A stretch of 43,356 bases of DNA. Origin: Bacillota bacterium. GTDB lineage: Bacteria > Bacillota > Clostridia > Acetivibrionales > DUMC01. Of the stretch, positions 34,060-42,913 are shown piece by piece. Under the pieces are notes generated by a model, which saw nothing but the letters and a program-made list of their open reading frames with translations, did not search any database and was not told the DNA's origin. Every line of letters begins with the position of its first letter. Position 1 is the first letter of the stretch. A program made the translations under genes and the position numbers. The stretch lies in assembly GCA_013314855.1 (NCBI GenBank), contig JABUEW010000025.1, forward strand, positions 1-43,356, read 5' to 3'.

Positions 34060-35792
34060 ATAAAAAAGACTATATTAAAGAATTGTTTCAGGTATATGAT
34101 TTAATTGGAAATAAAAAAATCCAATATTTTTGTACAATTGTTATAACAGGATTAGCGCTACCTCTAATGCAGATCTTTTTTGCTTTTGCATATAAAAGAT
34201 CTATTAATGCAATAGAATATAATGATTATTCATTATTTTTTAGTGCATGCATATTGTTTTTTCTAGCAATTGTTATTCAGTGTTTAATAGAACCGATTGC
34301 AAATTGCTATAATGGTTGTTTAGTGAATAAAATCCTTTTTAAAATAAGGAATAAAGTCTATAGGCATACAATAGAATTACCTGTTTCCTACTTAGAAAAG
34401 AATCATTCTGGGGATATTATTTTAAGGCTTACGGGAAATGTTGATTCTTTTGAACCTATTTTCAGAGGGGCTTTCCGTGATATTATGCAATCTCTTTTTT
34501 ATGGTGGTGGTGCTTTAATATCAATGTTAGTTATAAATTATAAATTAGCGTTATGTTCATTGTTTTTCTCAATAATATCTTTGATTATCAATTCATCGTT
34601 TACAAAAACGTTCAGAAGCCTGGGGAAGTTAAAGCAGGAACAGGATTCAATATTGGTACAATCATTTATTACTACATATACATGCGGAGACACTGCGAAA
34701 ATGTTTTGCAAAGAAGATATTCTGATTGACAGCTTTAATAGTGTAAATAAACAGTTAACAAAGACATCGATGCAGATAATAATGAAAGAAATGATTAAAG
34801 AAAATTTAAACTATATTGTCAGCAATATATCTAGAATGTGTGTCCTTATATTTGGATTGGTTATGGTAATGAAAAGTCAAACAGATATTGGTTCCGTTGT
34901 TGGCATTATAACTTTGCAAGATGGCGTAACGAACATGTTCATTTCGATTGGAAGCTTTTTTGCAAATATGCAAAGTAATTTGGCAAGTGTGGCAAGAGTT
35001 TTTGAATTACTGCGTACCTCTCCGGAAAAGTCCCGATATGATGTGAAAGAAAGTAGTATAGCCAGAGATGATGATATCATATCTTTTGAAAATGTCAGCT
35101 TCTCATATGATCGATGTAGAAAATCGTTAGATAACATATCTATAAATATTAAAGAAAATATTATGGTAGCAATTGTGGGACCGAATGGAAGCGGAAAATC
35201 AACTATCATCAAATTGCTTCTTGGATTTTATCCTCCAGATGGCAAGATAACTTTGTGTAAAAAAGCTTTCGGTGAATATAAGCTGTCTGAAATTCGGGAA
35301 AAAATATCATATGTTTCACAGCAACCCGTATTGTTTAATGCTACTGTTTTTGAAAATATAAGTTACGGTAAACCGGATGCCATAATGGAAGAAGTCATAG
35401 ATGCTGCGAAACTGGCAAATATTCATGACTTTATAACAAGTCTTGAGGATGGTTATCAATCAATTGTTGGAGAAGACGGAGTAACAATGTCAATCGGGCA
35501 AAAGCAAAGAATAATAATAGCACGTGCATTGATTAAAGATGCACCAATTATATTATTTGACGAAGCAACGTCTGCGCTTGATGTTGAGAATGAAGGGGAT
35601 ATAATACAAACGCTTAAGAATATCAAGGGCAAGAAAACAATTATTATTGTTACACATAGACTGAGTTCGATTCAGGACGCTGATTTGATAGTGGTACTGA
35701 AAGATGGTCAAATAATAGATAAGGGTGACCATAAATATTTGCTAAAAAACAGCTGCGTTTATAAAAAACTATATGAACTGCAATCTGTATGA
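34056..35792 (+). CDS. ABC exporter half-transporter, TMD-NBD (second subunit, degenerate signature)
   Basis: A 578-residue partner subunit. The ATG at 34056 is favoured because AGAGG (34044-34048) is 7 bases upstream; the ATG at 34050 is too close. The NBD has Walker A GPNGSGKST and Walker B IILFDEATSALD, but the signature reads MSIGQKQ instead of LSGGQ. One intact and one altered signature is the usual pattern of heterodimeric exporters with one working ATP site. The start overlaps the stop of the first subunit, so the two are made together. Confidence 0.9.
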   Translation: MNKKDYIKELFQVYDLIGNKKIQYFCTIVITGLALPLMQIFFAFAYKRSINAIEYNDYSLFFSACILFFLAIVIQCLIEPIANCYNGCLVNKILFKIRNKVYRHTIELPVSYLEKNHSGDIILRLTGNVDSFEPIFRGAFRDIMQSLFYGGGALISMLVINYKLALCSLFFSIISLIINSSFTKTFRSLGKLKQEQDSILVQSFITTYTCGDTAKMFCKEDILIDSFNSVNKQLTKTSMQIIMKEMIKENLNYIVSNISRMCVLIFGLVMVMKSQTDIGSVVGIITLQDGVTNMFISIGSFFANMQSNLASVARVFELLRTSPEKSRYDVKESSIARDDDIISFENVSFSYDRCRKSLDNISINIKENIMVAIVGPNGSGKSTIIKLLLGFYPPDGKITLCKKAFGEYKLSEIREKISYVSQQPVLFNATVFENISYGKPDAIMEEVIDAAKLANIHDFITSLEDGYQSIVGEDGVTMSIGQKQRIIIARALIKDAPIILFDEATSALDVENEGDIIQTLKNIKGKKTIIIVTHRLSSIQDADLIVVLKDGQIIDKGDHKYLLKNSCVYKKLYELQSV

Positions 35793-36508
35793 AAAGGATG
35801 ATAAATGAGACAATGAGTAATGAGAGAATAAAGCTATTATGTATACCATATGCCGGGAGTTCTGCATGCTATTATAACAAATGGACGCCATATTTTAACA
35901 ATAATATAACAGTGCACCCTGTAGAACTTGCTGGAAGGGGCATCCGAAGTGATGAGGGCTTTTATAATAGTTTCGACGATGCTATAGAAGATTTATTGAA
36001 TAAAGTATTAAGAATTATTGGAGAATCAGAATATGTATTATTTGGACATAGTATGGGGGCTCTTATTGCATATGAACTATGCAACAGATTGATAACGAGT
36101 GAGGTAAAAAAACCCAAACATCTTATAGTATCTGGTTATGCCGCCCCACATCTACCGCAAACGGACTTAAATAAAGATTTCGAAGATATTGCTGCAGAAT
36201 TGGGTGGTATTTCAGATGAGGTATGGAATGATCAAGATTTGTATAATATTTTTATGCCGATTTTAAAATCCGATTTCCAACTACTTAAGGAGTATAATTA
36301 TCCCAAAAACAGAAAACCAATAAGTACAGACATTACAGTATTTTATGGGGAGGAGGATACTAAAACTCCGTTCACAAAAGTAGTAAAATGGAGAGAATTA
36401 ACAAGCGGCATGTTTTACTGTTATTCATTTAAAGGAGGACACTTTTTTATTAACCAGCATATGGAAGAAGTAATTGATTGCATTAAAAATATTATTAGCA
36501 ATAAATAG
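35789..36508 (+). CDS. Type II thioesterase (GrsT-like) of the NRPS operon
   Basis: An alpha/beta-hydrolase of 239 residues. LLCIPYAGSSACYYNKW and VELAGRG are signatures of type II thioesterases that clear mis-primed carrier proteins in NRPS/PKS lines. GHSMG carries the nucleophile Ser (about residue 88) and GGHFFI the catalytic His. ATGs at 35789, 35798 and 35813 are possible starts. 35789 overlaps the upstream stop (ATGA), suggesting coupling, but none has a strong SD. It is good evidence that an assembly line belongs to this operon. Confidence 0.88.
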   Translation: MKRMINETMSNERIKLLCIPYAGSSACYYNKWTPYFNNNITVHPVELAGRGIRSDEGFYNSFDDAIEDLLNKVLRIIGESEYVLFGHSMGALIAYELCNRLITSEVKKPKHLIVSGYAAPHLPQTDLNKDFEDIAAELGGISDEVWNDQDLYNIFMPILKSDFQLLKEYNYPKNRKPISTDITVFYGEEDTKTPFTKVVKWRELTSGMFYCYSFKGGHFFINQHMEEVIDCIKNIISNK

Positions 36509-36524
36509 AAAAGGAAAAAGTTAA

Positions 36525-37388
36525 ATGAGAATTTTACCTGTACAAAAAAAATATTGTAATTGTATTCAAATGATAATAATTTCATATGCAGAAAGTAAAA
36601 ATATACCATATGACCATATGTTTTTGACTAAACTCAATTTAACAAAAGATTTTTATGGATTTTTGCGATTAGAAGATGAAAATGATTTAAATTTAAGCTT
36701 TAAAAAAAATTTAAGTATAAGGAAAGAATTGATACAGTATGATAACTTGGATGATTTATTTGTTCACATTAATTTAAAATTGGAAGATACGCCGATATTA
36801 GTTCATATTGATGCATTTGCATGTCCTTGGAATGAAGCATACAAAAAAATCAATGTTTGCCACTGTTTTTTAATAATTGATATTATTGGTGATACCTTAA
36901 TAATTGTTGATCCTTACTGCTCAAAGGATATAATTCGGATAGATAAAAATATCCTATATAAATGGAAAGCTATAGAAGGTAATTTGGTTTATAAGCTGGT
37001 AATAGCTGCTTTAAAATACGAACCTGTCATAATAGAAGAGAAATTTTATTACAATATACTGGTTGATATAGTAAAAGTATTCGATATTGCAAAATATAAA
37101 GCAATTTGTGCTGATTTTTATGAACGGATTCGGGAAGATAAGTCTTATTGGAAAGACGAAAATCTATATATGAATCTGATTATGAACATAAATAATATCG
37201 CTTCACACCGCATGTTATTCGCAGAATCGCTAAATTACATCATACATGTATACCCCGATACTTATTATTCTTTAAAAGTATTGATACCATTATTACAGGA
37301 AATAAGCAAGAATTATACTTTCCTGAAAAATTTTTTTGTTAAAGAATTATTAACTCAAAAATCAAAAATCAAAAAACAAAGAAATTAA
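36525..37388 (+). CDS. BtrH-like (BtrH N-terminal domain) acyltransferase candidate
   Basis: A 287-residue protein resembling the BtrH N-terminal domain family. The N-terminus (CNCIQMIIISYAE) has the likely nucleophile Cys, a middle His follows in NVCHCFLIIDI, and DPYC comes after a loop. BtrH transfers an acyl chain from an acyl carrier protein to an aminoglycoside in butirosin synthesis; family members often occur in firmicute NRPS loci. Here it may release or transfer the carrier-bound product, or act in chain transfer, which is inference. Low-complexity, Lys/Asn-rich C-terminus. Operon position between the thioesterase and the AHBA genes. Confidence 0.65.
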   Translation: MRILPVQKKYCNCIQMIIISYAESKNIPYDHMFLTKLNLTKDFYGFLRLEDENDLNLSFKKNLSIRKELIQYDNLDDLFVHINLKLEDTPILVHIDAFACPWNEAYKKINVCHCFLIIDIIGDTLIIVDPYCSKDIIRIDKNILYKWKAIEGNLVYKLVIAALKYEPVIIEEKFYYNILVDIVKVFDIAKYKAICADFYERIREDKSYWKDENLYMNLIMNINNIASHRMLFAESLNYIIHVYPDTYYSLKVLIPLLQEISKNYTFLKNFFVKELLTQKSKIKKQRN

Positions 37389-37492
37389 ATCAATATTGGA
37401 AATTATTAACCAATAAGAATTCGATATGATTTATCAGTTGAAAGAAATATTGAAAGAAAAATAAATCAAAAAAGTTTATAAGAGGTTGCATT

Positions 37493-38557
37493 ATGTTTAA
37501 AATAGGAATCATCGGTTGCGGATGGATTGTGAAAAAAGCATATTTGCCTGTTCTTGCCCAAATGAGCGATGTGAAAGTAAGCGGAATATTTGACATCAAT
37601 TTTAAAAATGCGAGTAATATACGGAAGCAATACAAAATCTACGACAATATAGACGATTTTTTATGCACATCGCATGATGCTGTTATAATTGCTACACCAA
37701 ATAACACTCACTCATATTATACAAATCTGGTTTTAAATTCAGGCATACATGTATTATGTGAAAAGCCTGTGGCATTTACAAGGTCTGCTGCTGAATTTTC
37801 AGTTTCCACAGCTAAAGCGAATCAAAAAATTTATCTTCCTGCGCTTGTAAACAGATTCAGAAAAGACGTTTTGAAATTCTGTGAGCTGGTTTCTTTGATT
37901 GGTGAGGTACTGGAAGTTGATGTCAGCTGGATTCGCAAATCAGGAATACCAAGGCCAGGCACATGGATTACAAACAGGGAAAAAGCAGGTGGCGGAGCAT
38001 TAATTGATATTGGTACTCATGTAATAGATATAGGTTTAATGTTTATTTCAGACAAAAGAATAAAACATGAACATTTGATTTACGTAACCATTGAAGATAT
38101 TGAACACAAAGGAGCCCAATGGAATATGAGCAATGAAAGCCAAAATATATCCATTGATGTGGAGACTTGGGCCAAGGGTGAAATAGTATTTGGCAATAAT
38201 GTAGTACTGAAATTTAATGTTAGCTGGGCGTCCGATGTCAGCGAGGATGTTACAGCTATTAAAGTGGTTGGGACCAATGGGACAGTCAGTATGGACACAT
38301 TGTTCGGGTTTAGCAACAATTTTATGCGGAAAAATATTATAATTAGACATACAGCGAAGGATGGCAAAGAGGAAACTGTATACTTCCCAATGAATAATAC
38401 ATTTGCGTTAGATGCTTTTAGTGACTTGGTTACCTATTTTATTGATTTGATATATGGGAATCGATTGAAAATTCTACAGCCGTCAGACGGTATTTATATT
38501 GTTGATGCGATAGAAAGGCTTTATAAATCATCTTTTATGAGGAAGGTGGATATATGA
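37493..38557 (+). CDS. Gfo/Idh/MocA oxidoreductase, RifL-like (AHBA pathway)
   Basis: A 354-residue NAD(P)-dependent sugar dehydrogenase. GIIGCGWIV is the Rossmann loop, VIIATPNNTHSYY follows, and LCEKPVAF holds the catalytic Lys (about residue 93). GGGALIDIGTHVIDI is the second family signature. In rifamycin-type clusters RifL oxidises the 3-position of a glucose derivative before amination to kanosamine, and NtdC of Bacillus does the analogous step. The order of this gene with the kinase, dehydratase and AHBA synthase supports the RifL-type role. AGAGG precedes the ATG. Confidence 0.8.
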   Translation: MFKIGIIGCGWIVKKAYLPVLAQMSDVKVSGIFDINFKNASNIRKQYKIYDNIDDFLCTSHDAVIIATPNNTHSYYTNLVLNSGIHVLCEKPVAFTRSAAEFSVSTAKANQKIYLPALVNRFRKDVLKFCELVSLIGEVLEVDVSWIRKSGIPRPGTWITNREKAGGGALIDIGTHVIDIGLMFISDKRIKHEHLIYVTIEDIEHKGAQWNMSNESQNISIDVETWAKGEIVFGNNVVLKFNVSWASDVSEDVTAIKVVGTNGTVSMDTLFGFSNNFMRKNIIIRHTAKDGKEETVYFPMNNTFALDAFSDLVTYFIDLIYGNRLKILQPSDGIYIVDAIERLYKSSFMRKVDI

Positions 38558-39477
38558 GCTATATCGGATTGGATATAGGTGGCTCGAATGTAAGGTTTGC
38601 TGTAACCAATGACTGGAATTTAAATAACTTGGAATATAATAAGAAGCCTTTTGTAAGATCTGGAAATCCTCAGAATGAAGTTGAAGAAAATATATGCAGC
38701 ATAATTGATGATGTTTCTGATTGTGTTGAAGGCTTGAGTATTTCACTTGCAGCAGTGATGGATCGTAGCCGTAAGAAAGTGAAGATATGGCCTAATAATC
38801 CATCCTGGAACCATTACGATTTAGTACAACATCTAAATAGCAGATACAATGTGCCCATTGTTATAGAAGACGATGCAAATTGCGGAGCCATATGTGAGTA
38901 TTATTTTCTAAAGGATTCTGTTAGAAACATGGCTTATATAACAATTGGGACTGGCATAGGATGCGGATTAATTTTAAACGGTTCACTTTTCACAGGAGAG
39001 AACGGTTTTGCAGGAGAATTGGGGCATATATATATGGGCTATGCAAGCAATGACAGCATGTGCAGCTGTGGGAATCAATCATGTTTTCAAGCGGTTGCTT
39101 CAGGTCCGGCTGTGCTAAAGAAATACAATTCTGTTGCCAAAACTCGTTTGATGTCATTGGAGCAAGTCCACAGGAAATACTTATATGGTGATCCCATTGC
39201 CGCAAAGTGTTTGTCTGACATGATAGATTGTATTTCAGGGGTTATATATAACCTTGCTATGTGTTTGGATATTCCGCTTTTTATAATGGGGGGTGGAGTA
39301 AGCAATATGGGAACAAACCTGATATCGCAAATTGAGAAAAAAGCAAATGAGCGCCTAGAATTTTTCGAACGCAGAATATCTGTTAAACAGGCGCATTTTG
39401 GAGAATTTAGCGGGGTATATGGAGCTTTGCAACTGCTTAAAAACTATTACTCATGGGGAAAGGAGAATAACCTATGA
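38554..39477 (+). CDS. ROK family sugar kinase, RifN-like kanosamine kinase
   Basis: A 307-residue ROK kinase overlapping the oxidoreductase gene by 4 bases (ATGA). GLDIGGSNVRFAVT is the phosphate loop, IEDDANCGAICEYYF holds the catalytic Asp, GTGIGCGLIL the second phosphate site, and GELGHIY with CSCGNQSCFQ the zinc site of the ROK family. RifN phosphorylates kanosamine at C6 to feed the aminoshikimate route. Its position beside AHBA synthase and aminoDHQ synthase makes this assignment more likely than glucokinase. Confidence 0.8.
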   Translation: MSYIGLDIGGSNVRFAVTNDWNLNNLEYNKKPFVRSGNPQNEVEENICSIIDDVSDCVEGLSISLAAVMDRSRKKVKIWPNNPSWNHYDLVQHLNSRYNVPIVIEDDANCGAICEYYFLKDSVRNMAYITIGTGIGCGLILNGSLFTGENGFAGELGHIYMGYASNDSMCSCGNQSCFQAVASGPAVLKKYNSVAKTRLMSLEQVHRKYLYGDPIAAKCLSDMIDCISGVIYNLAMCLDIPLFIMGGGVSNMGTNLISQIEKKANERLEFFERRISVKQAHFGEFSGVYGALQLLKNYYSWGKENNL

Positions 39478-39926
39478 GCAGGAAAAGGATAGCAGTCATC
39501 AATGGGCCTAATATAAATATGCTGGGTAACAGGGAAGTCCGAATTTATGGGACAGAAAGCTGGAATTCAATTGAGAAAAAGGTTGAAGCTATCGGGAAAC
39601 AAATAAATGCTGAATTGATATTCTACCAGTCGAATTATGAGGGAGACATTGTTAATTTTATTCAGCAAAATATCGACAAACTGTCCGGAGTAGTTATTAA
39701 TCCTGCAGCTTTATCAAAAACAGGGTATTCGATACTGGATGCACTTAACGCTCAAGGAACGCCATATGTGGAAGTACATTTGTCAAACATTGTTGCCAGG
39801 GGCGGGTGGCATTCCGAGTCTATATTTACCGAAAACGCAGTAGGTTTTATTATGGGACTTAAAGGTTATGTTTATGAATTAGGTTTATTAGCAATAAATC
39901 ATTATTTAGAGGAGAAAGGAGAATAA
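39474..39926 (+). CDS. Type II 3-dehydroquinate dehydratase-like, RifJ-like aminoDHQ dehydratase
   Basis: A 150-residue type II dehydroquinase. NGPNINMLGNREVRIYG keeps Arg20 and the catalytic Tyr25. INPAALSKTGYS replaces the usual INPAAxTHTS, and HLSNIVARGGWHSES is altered after HLSN relative to housekeeping AroQ. These changes lie in substrate-contact loops and fit the amino substrate of the AHBA pathway (aminoDHQ to aminoDHS), though that is inference. It overlaps the kinase gene by 4 bases, and the AHBA synthase gene follows after 2. Confidence 0.8.
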   Translation: MSRKRIAVINGPNINMLGNREVRIYGTESWNSIEKKVEAIGKQINAELIFYQSNYEGDIVNFIQQNIDKLSGVVINPAALSKTGYSILDALNAQGTPYVEVHLSNIVARGGWHSESIFTENAVGFIMGLKGYVYELGLLAINHYLEEKGE

Positions 39927-39928
39927 AT

Positions 39929-41137
39929 ATGGAAAAATTAGCAATTAAGGGGGGCATAAAAACGAAAACAAAGCCTTTTCCGAAATGGCCGTATTCAAAC
40001 GAACGGGAACTCGAGTTAGTGGGAGAAGTGCTTTCAAGTGGAAACTGGTGGCGAATGACAGGAGATAAAGTAAAGACCTTTGAACGAAATTTTGCAGCTC
40101 TTCATGATGTTAAATATTGCTTGGGAGTGACCAATGGAACACATGCCATTGAGCTTGCTTTAACGACTCTGGGCATTAAGAGAGGAGACGAGGTTATTGT
40201 TCCTGCTGTAACCTTTATATCAACAGGGTCTGCAGTAATTTATTCAAACGCAACTCCAGTGTTAGTCGATATCGATCTTGAAACTTATTGCATGAATCCC
40301 GACGCATTTGAAAAAGCAATTACACCAAGAACAAAAGCAGTCATTCCAGTACATATGGCAGGTCATTCATGTGATATGGAAAAAATCTGTGCAATAGCTA
40401 AAAAGCATAACATCAGAGTTATTGAGGATGTCGCGCATGGGCATGGCGGTCAATGTAATGGAAAGATGCTTGGGTCATTTGGTGATATTTCTATCTTTAG
40501 CTTTCAAAACGGAAAAATCATGACATGCGGGGAAGGTGGCGCTATTATTACGAATGATGAGGAACTATATAAGAGGGCATATTTGATTCATGGAGTTGGA
40601 CGTCCTGAAAATGACCGAGTATATGAGCATAGGGTTCTCGGCTCTAATTATCGTATGAATGAGTTCCAAGCTGCTATTCTAATAGCACAGCAGGAACGAT
40701 TAAATGATATGAATAAAAAGAGGGACAGAAATGCGCTGCTGCTAGATTCACTATTGGCTGATGTAGACGGAATTAAGCCGCAAGCGCGTAAAGAGTATGC
40801 GACACTCATCACTCATTACATGTACATGTTTTATTATGACTCGAATTATTTTAATGGGCTTTCTCGGAAAGATTTTGTGGACTATCTGATTGCAGAAGGG
40901 ATACCAGCATTTATTTGCTTCCCTGTATTATCCGATACAACTTTTTTCAAAAACAATGATTTCCATGGCCGCATTGATGAATTTGAACAATCCATATCAA
41001 ATGACTTATCAAACGCAAAAAATGTTGCCGCTAATGTTGTATGGCTTCCCCATTATACGTTACTCGGTGATGAACAGGACATTATTGAGATTGCCAGTGC
41101 GATTAAGAAGATTCAAAGAGCTGTAAATATGAAATGA
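39929..41137 (+). CDS. 3-amino-5-hydroxybenzoate (AHBA) synthase, RifK-like
   Basis: A 402-residue DegT/DnrJ/EryC1/StrS-family aminotransferase/aromatase. The PLP Lys is K196 in FSFQNGKIMTCGEGGAII, matching the FQNGK-MTAGEGGA of RifK-type AHBA synthases rather than the usual SFxxxK of sugar aminotransferases. VTNGTHAIELAL binds the PLP phosphate, EDVAHGHGGQ holds the cofactor Asp, and GSNYRMNEFQAAI is the family C-terminal motif. RifK aromatises aminoDHS to AHBA and also transaminates the keto-sugar to a kanosamine form. It lies 2 bases after the dehydratase gene. Confidence 0.85.
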   Translation: MEKLAIKGGIKTKTKPFPKWPYSNERELELVGEVLSSGNWWRMTGDKVKTFERNFAALHDVKYCLGVTNGTHAIELALTTLGIKRGDEVIVPAVTFISTGSAVIYSNATPVLVDIDLETYCMNPDAFEKAITPRTKAVIPVHMAGHSCDMEKICAIAKKHNIRVIEDVAHGHGGQCNGKMLGSFGDISIFSFQNGKIMTCGEGGAIITNDEELYKRAYLIHGVGRPENDRVYEHRVLGSNYRMNEFQAAILIAQQERLNDMNKKRDRNALLLDSLLADVDGIKPQARKEYATLITHYMYMFYYDSNYFNGLSRKDFVDYLIAEGIPAFICFPVLSDTTFFKNNDFHGRIDEFEQSISNDLSNAKNVAANVVWLPHYTLLGDEQDIIEIASAIKKIQRAVNMK

Positions 41138-41147
41138 GGCAAATATA

Positions 41148-41795
41148 ATGTTTAGAAATATTATTTTTGATTTTAACGGAGTTATCATTAATTCCCATGA
41201 TGTTCAGGTCAAAGCTCTTACAGAATCGTACAGAGCTGTTTGTGGTAAAGGCGTACCTCCATATGATGAGTTTTTTCGGCTCTGTGGGGATAGCTTGGCA
41301 AACATTTTTAAGCAACTCAATTTGCCATCATCCATGATTCCAATTTATCAGCAAGTAAGCAGGGAAAATATTCATTTGATTAGAATTCATGACGGAATGT
41401 TTGAATTATTACAAAAACTGAATGAGATTGGTTACAATTGTGCTTTGTGTACTGGAAAAGAACGAAGTCGGACAATGGAAATACTCAAGCACTTCAATTT
41501 AGAAGATTTTTTCCGGATTGTTGTTTGTTCAGATGACGTACAAAATCCTAAACCGCATCCTGAAAGCTTACTGCTGATTATGGAAAAATTAAATGCATCA
41601 AAAGATGAGGTAGTAATGGTTTGCGATGGTATAAATGATATTATGGCCGCAAAAAATGCAGGGATAAAATCAATTGCTGTCACATGGGGGGATATTTGCA
41701 GGGATGTGTTGATTGAAAGCCAACCAACATATCTGGTAGACAATGTTTTAGAATTAATTATTAAGATAGGTATCGGGAGTGGCAATAGTGAATAG
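41148..41795 (+). CDS. HAD-superfamily phosphatase, RifM-like
   Basis: A 215-residue beta-PGM-like HAD phosphatase: IIFDFNGVIINSHD (nucleophile Asp8), CALCTGKERSR, NPKPHPESL and VMVCDGINDIMAAKNAG. The second acid of the DxD motif is Asn (D-F-N), as in some HAD phosphatases, so the reaction may differ from standard members. In rif-type clusters RifM dephosphorylates an intermediate before kanosamine kinase acts. The gene ends inside the next gene, whose ribosome binding site lies within it. Confidence 0.8.
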   Translation: MFRNIIFDFNGVIINSHDVQVKALTESYRAVCGKGVPPYDEFFRLCGDSLANIFKQLNLPSSMIPIYQQVSRENIHLIRIHDGMFELLQKLNEIGYNCALCTGKERSRTMEILKHFNLEDFFRIVVCSDDVQNPKPHPESLLLIMEKLNASKDEVVMVCDGINDIMAAKNAGIKSIAVTWGDICRDVLIESQPTYLVDNVLELIIKIGIGSGNSE

Positions 41796-42864
41796 ATTAA
41801 AGGTAAATTTAGCGCAATCTGGATATGAAATCGTTATACATGATAATTTTTCGGAAATATCTAATGAAATTAAACCATTATGGTCAGGGGAAAAGATAAT
41901 TATCATTACTGACGATATTGTCGGAAAGTTATATTTATGCCCATTGGTTTCGGAGTTGAGTAAAATATGTTCTGTGATTTATTCATTTACATTGCCCAAT
42001 GGGGAAGGCAGCAAGAGTATTGAAACACTGAACCGTATTTATGATTTTATGTTATCAAAGCGTGTTGACAGGTCTGATTTGATTGTAGCATTAGGAGGCG
42101 GAGTGGTTGGAGATGTTGCCGGCTATGCAGCGGCAACGTATTTAAGGGGAATAGCTTTTATCCAGGTTCCTACCACACTATTGGCACAGATTGATAGCAG
42201 TGTTGGGGGAAAGGTCGCTATTAATTACCAAGGTTATAAAAATATGATTGGCTCTTATTATCAGCCATTGCTTGTGTACATTAATATCAGCGTATTGAAG
42301 ACACTACCTGAAAGAGAGTTTAAATGCGGATTGGTTGAAGCTGTGGTTCATGCGTTGATAGCTGATGCAAGTTTGCTGCAATACATGCATGAATATGTTA
42401 AAGATGTTGATACTTTAAAACAATGTAAAATAGAAGAGTTCATCTACAGGAATTGTAAAATTAAAGCAGAGATAGTTGAAAAGGATGAGAAGGATAAGGG
42501 GATTCGCAAGATATTGAATTTTGGGCATACAGTAGGTCATGCAATTGAAGGATTGTACGGATATGAATACAAGCATGGCGAATGTGTTGCAATAGGTATT
42601 GTGGCAGCATTTAAACTGAGCGTCTATTTTAAACTTATCAGTGAGGAAAAATTATGCTATATAAAAGCAGTATTAAGCAGTTTGGGGCTTCCTTTACATA
42701 TTGATGGTCTTAATTGGATTTCCGTTGTAAAAAGGATTGTTTTTGACAAGAAAGCTTTGTCGGATAAGGTTACTTTCATTTTGCCTATTGATATAGGTAA
42801 GGTTATTGATTATGAGGTGAGCCTTGATAATCTTGAGAATATTTTTTCAAGTTATGATATCTGA
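41788..42864 (+). CDS. 3-dehydroquinate synthase-like, RifG-like aminoDHQ synthase
   Basis: A 358-residue protein of the DHQ synthase family. ALGGGVVGDVAGYAA and PTTLLAQIDSSVGGK are the NAD and substrate loops. EAVVHAL, FGHTVGHAIE and YKHGECVAIG supply the three metal ligands Glu, His, His. In an AHBA locus it converts aminoDAHP to aminoDHQ. The GTG at 41788 is preferred: GGGAG (41775-41779) is 8 bases upstream, whereas GTG 41779 lies inside it. The start overlaps the phosphatase gene's stop. Confidence 0.85.
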   Translation: MNRLKVNLAQSGYEIVIHDNFSEISNEIKPLWSGEKIIIITDDIVGKLYLCPLVSELSKICSVIYSFTLPNGEGSKSIETLNRIYDFMLSKRVDRSDLIVALGGGVVGDVAGYAAATYLRGIAFIQVPTTLLAQIDSSVGGKVAINYQGYKNMIGSYYQPLLVYINISVLKTLPEREFKCGLVEAVVHALIADASLLQYMHEYVKDVDTLKQCKIEEFIYRNCKIKAEIVEKDEKDKGIRKILNFGHTVGHAIEGLYGYEYKHGECVAIGIVAAFKLSVYFKLISEEKLCYIKAVLSSLGLPLHIDGLNWISVVKRIVFDKKALSDKVTFILPIDIGKVIDYEVSLDNLENIFSSYDI

Positions 42865-42913
42865 CATGTTTGTTGGAAAAAGCAAATAATACTTTTAAAG
42901 AATGGTGATATAT

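Noticed and set aside
32293-35792. Bacteriocin/lantibiotic exporter
   Set aside because: No C39 peptidase domain, no precursor peptide and no maturation enzymes are visible next to it; the NRPS-type thioesterase and AHBA genes explain the context better.
37493-39477. A plain kanosamine (ntdABC-type) operon
   Set aside because: Kanosamine synthesis alone would not need DHQ synthase or dehydratase genes in the same overlapping operon. The aminotransferase motif is of the AHBA synthase type.
37493-42864. The DHQ synthase and dehydroquinase as the ordinary shikimate pathway
   Set aside because: They are embedded with a MocA dehydrogenase, ROK kinase, AHBA-type aminotransferase and HAD phosphatase in a natural-product operon. 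This is the rif-type gene set and not an aro operon.
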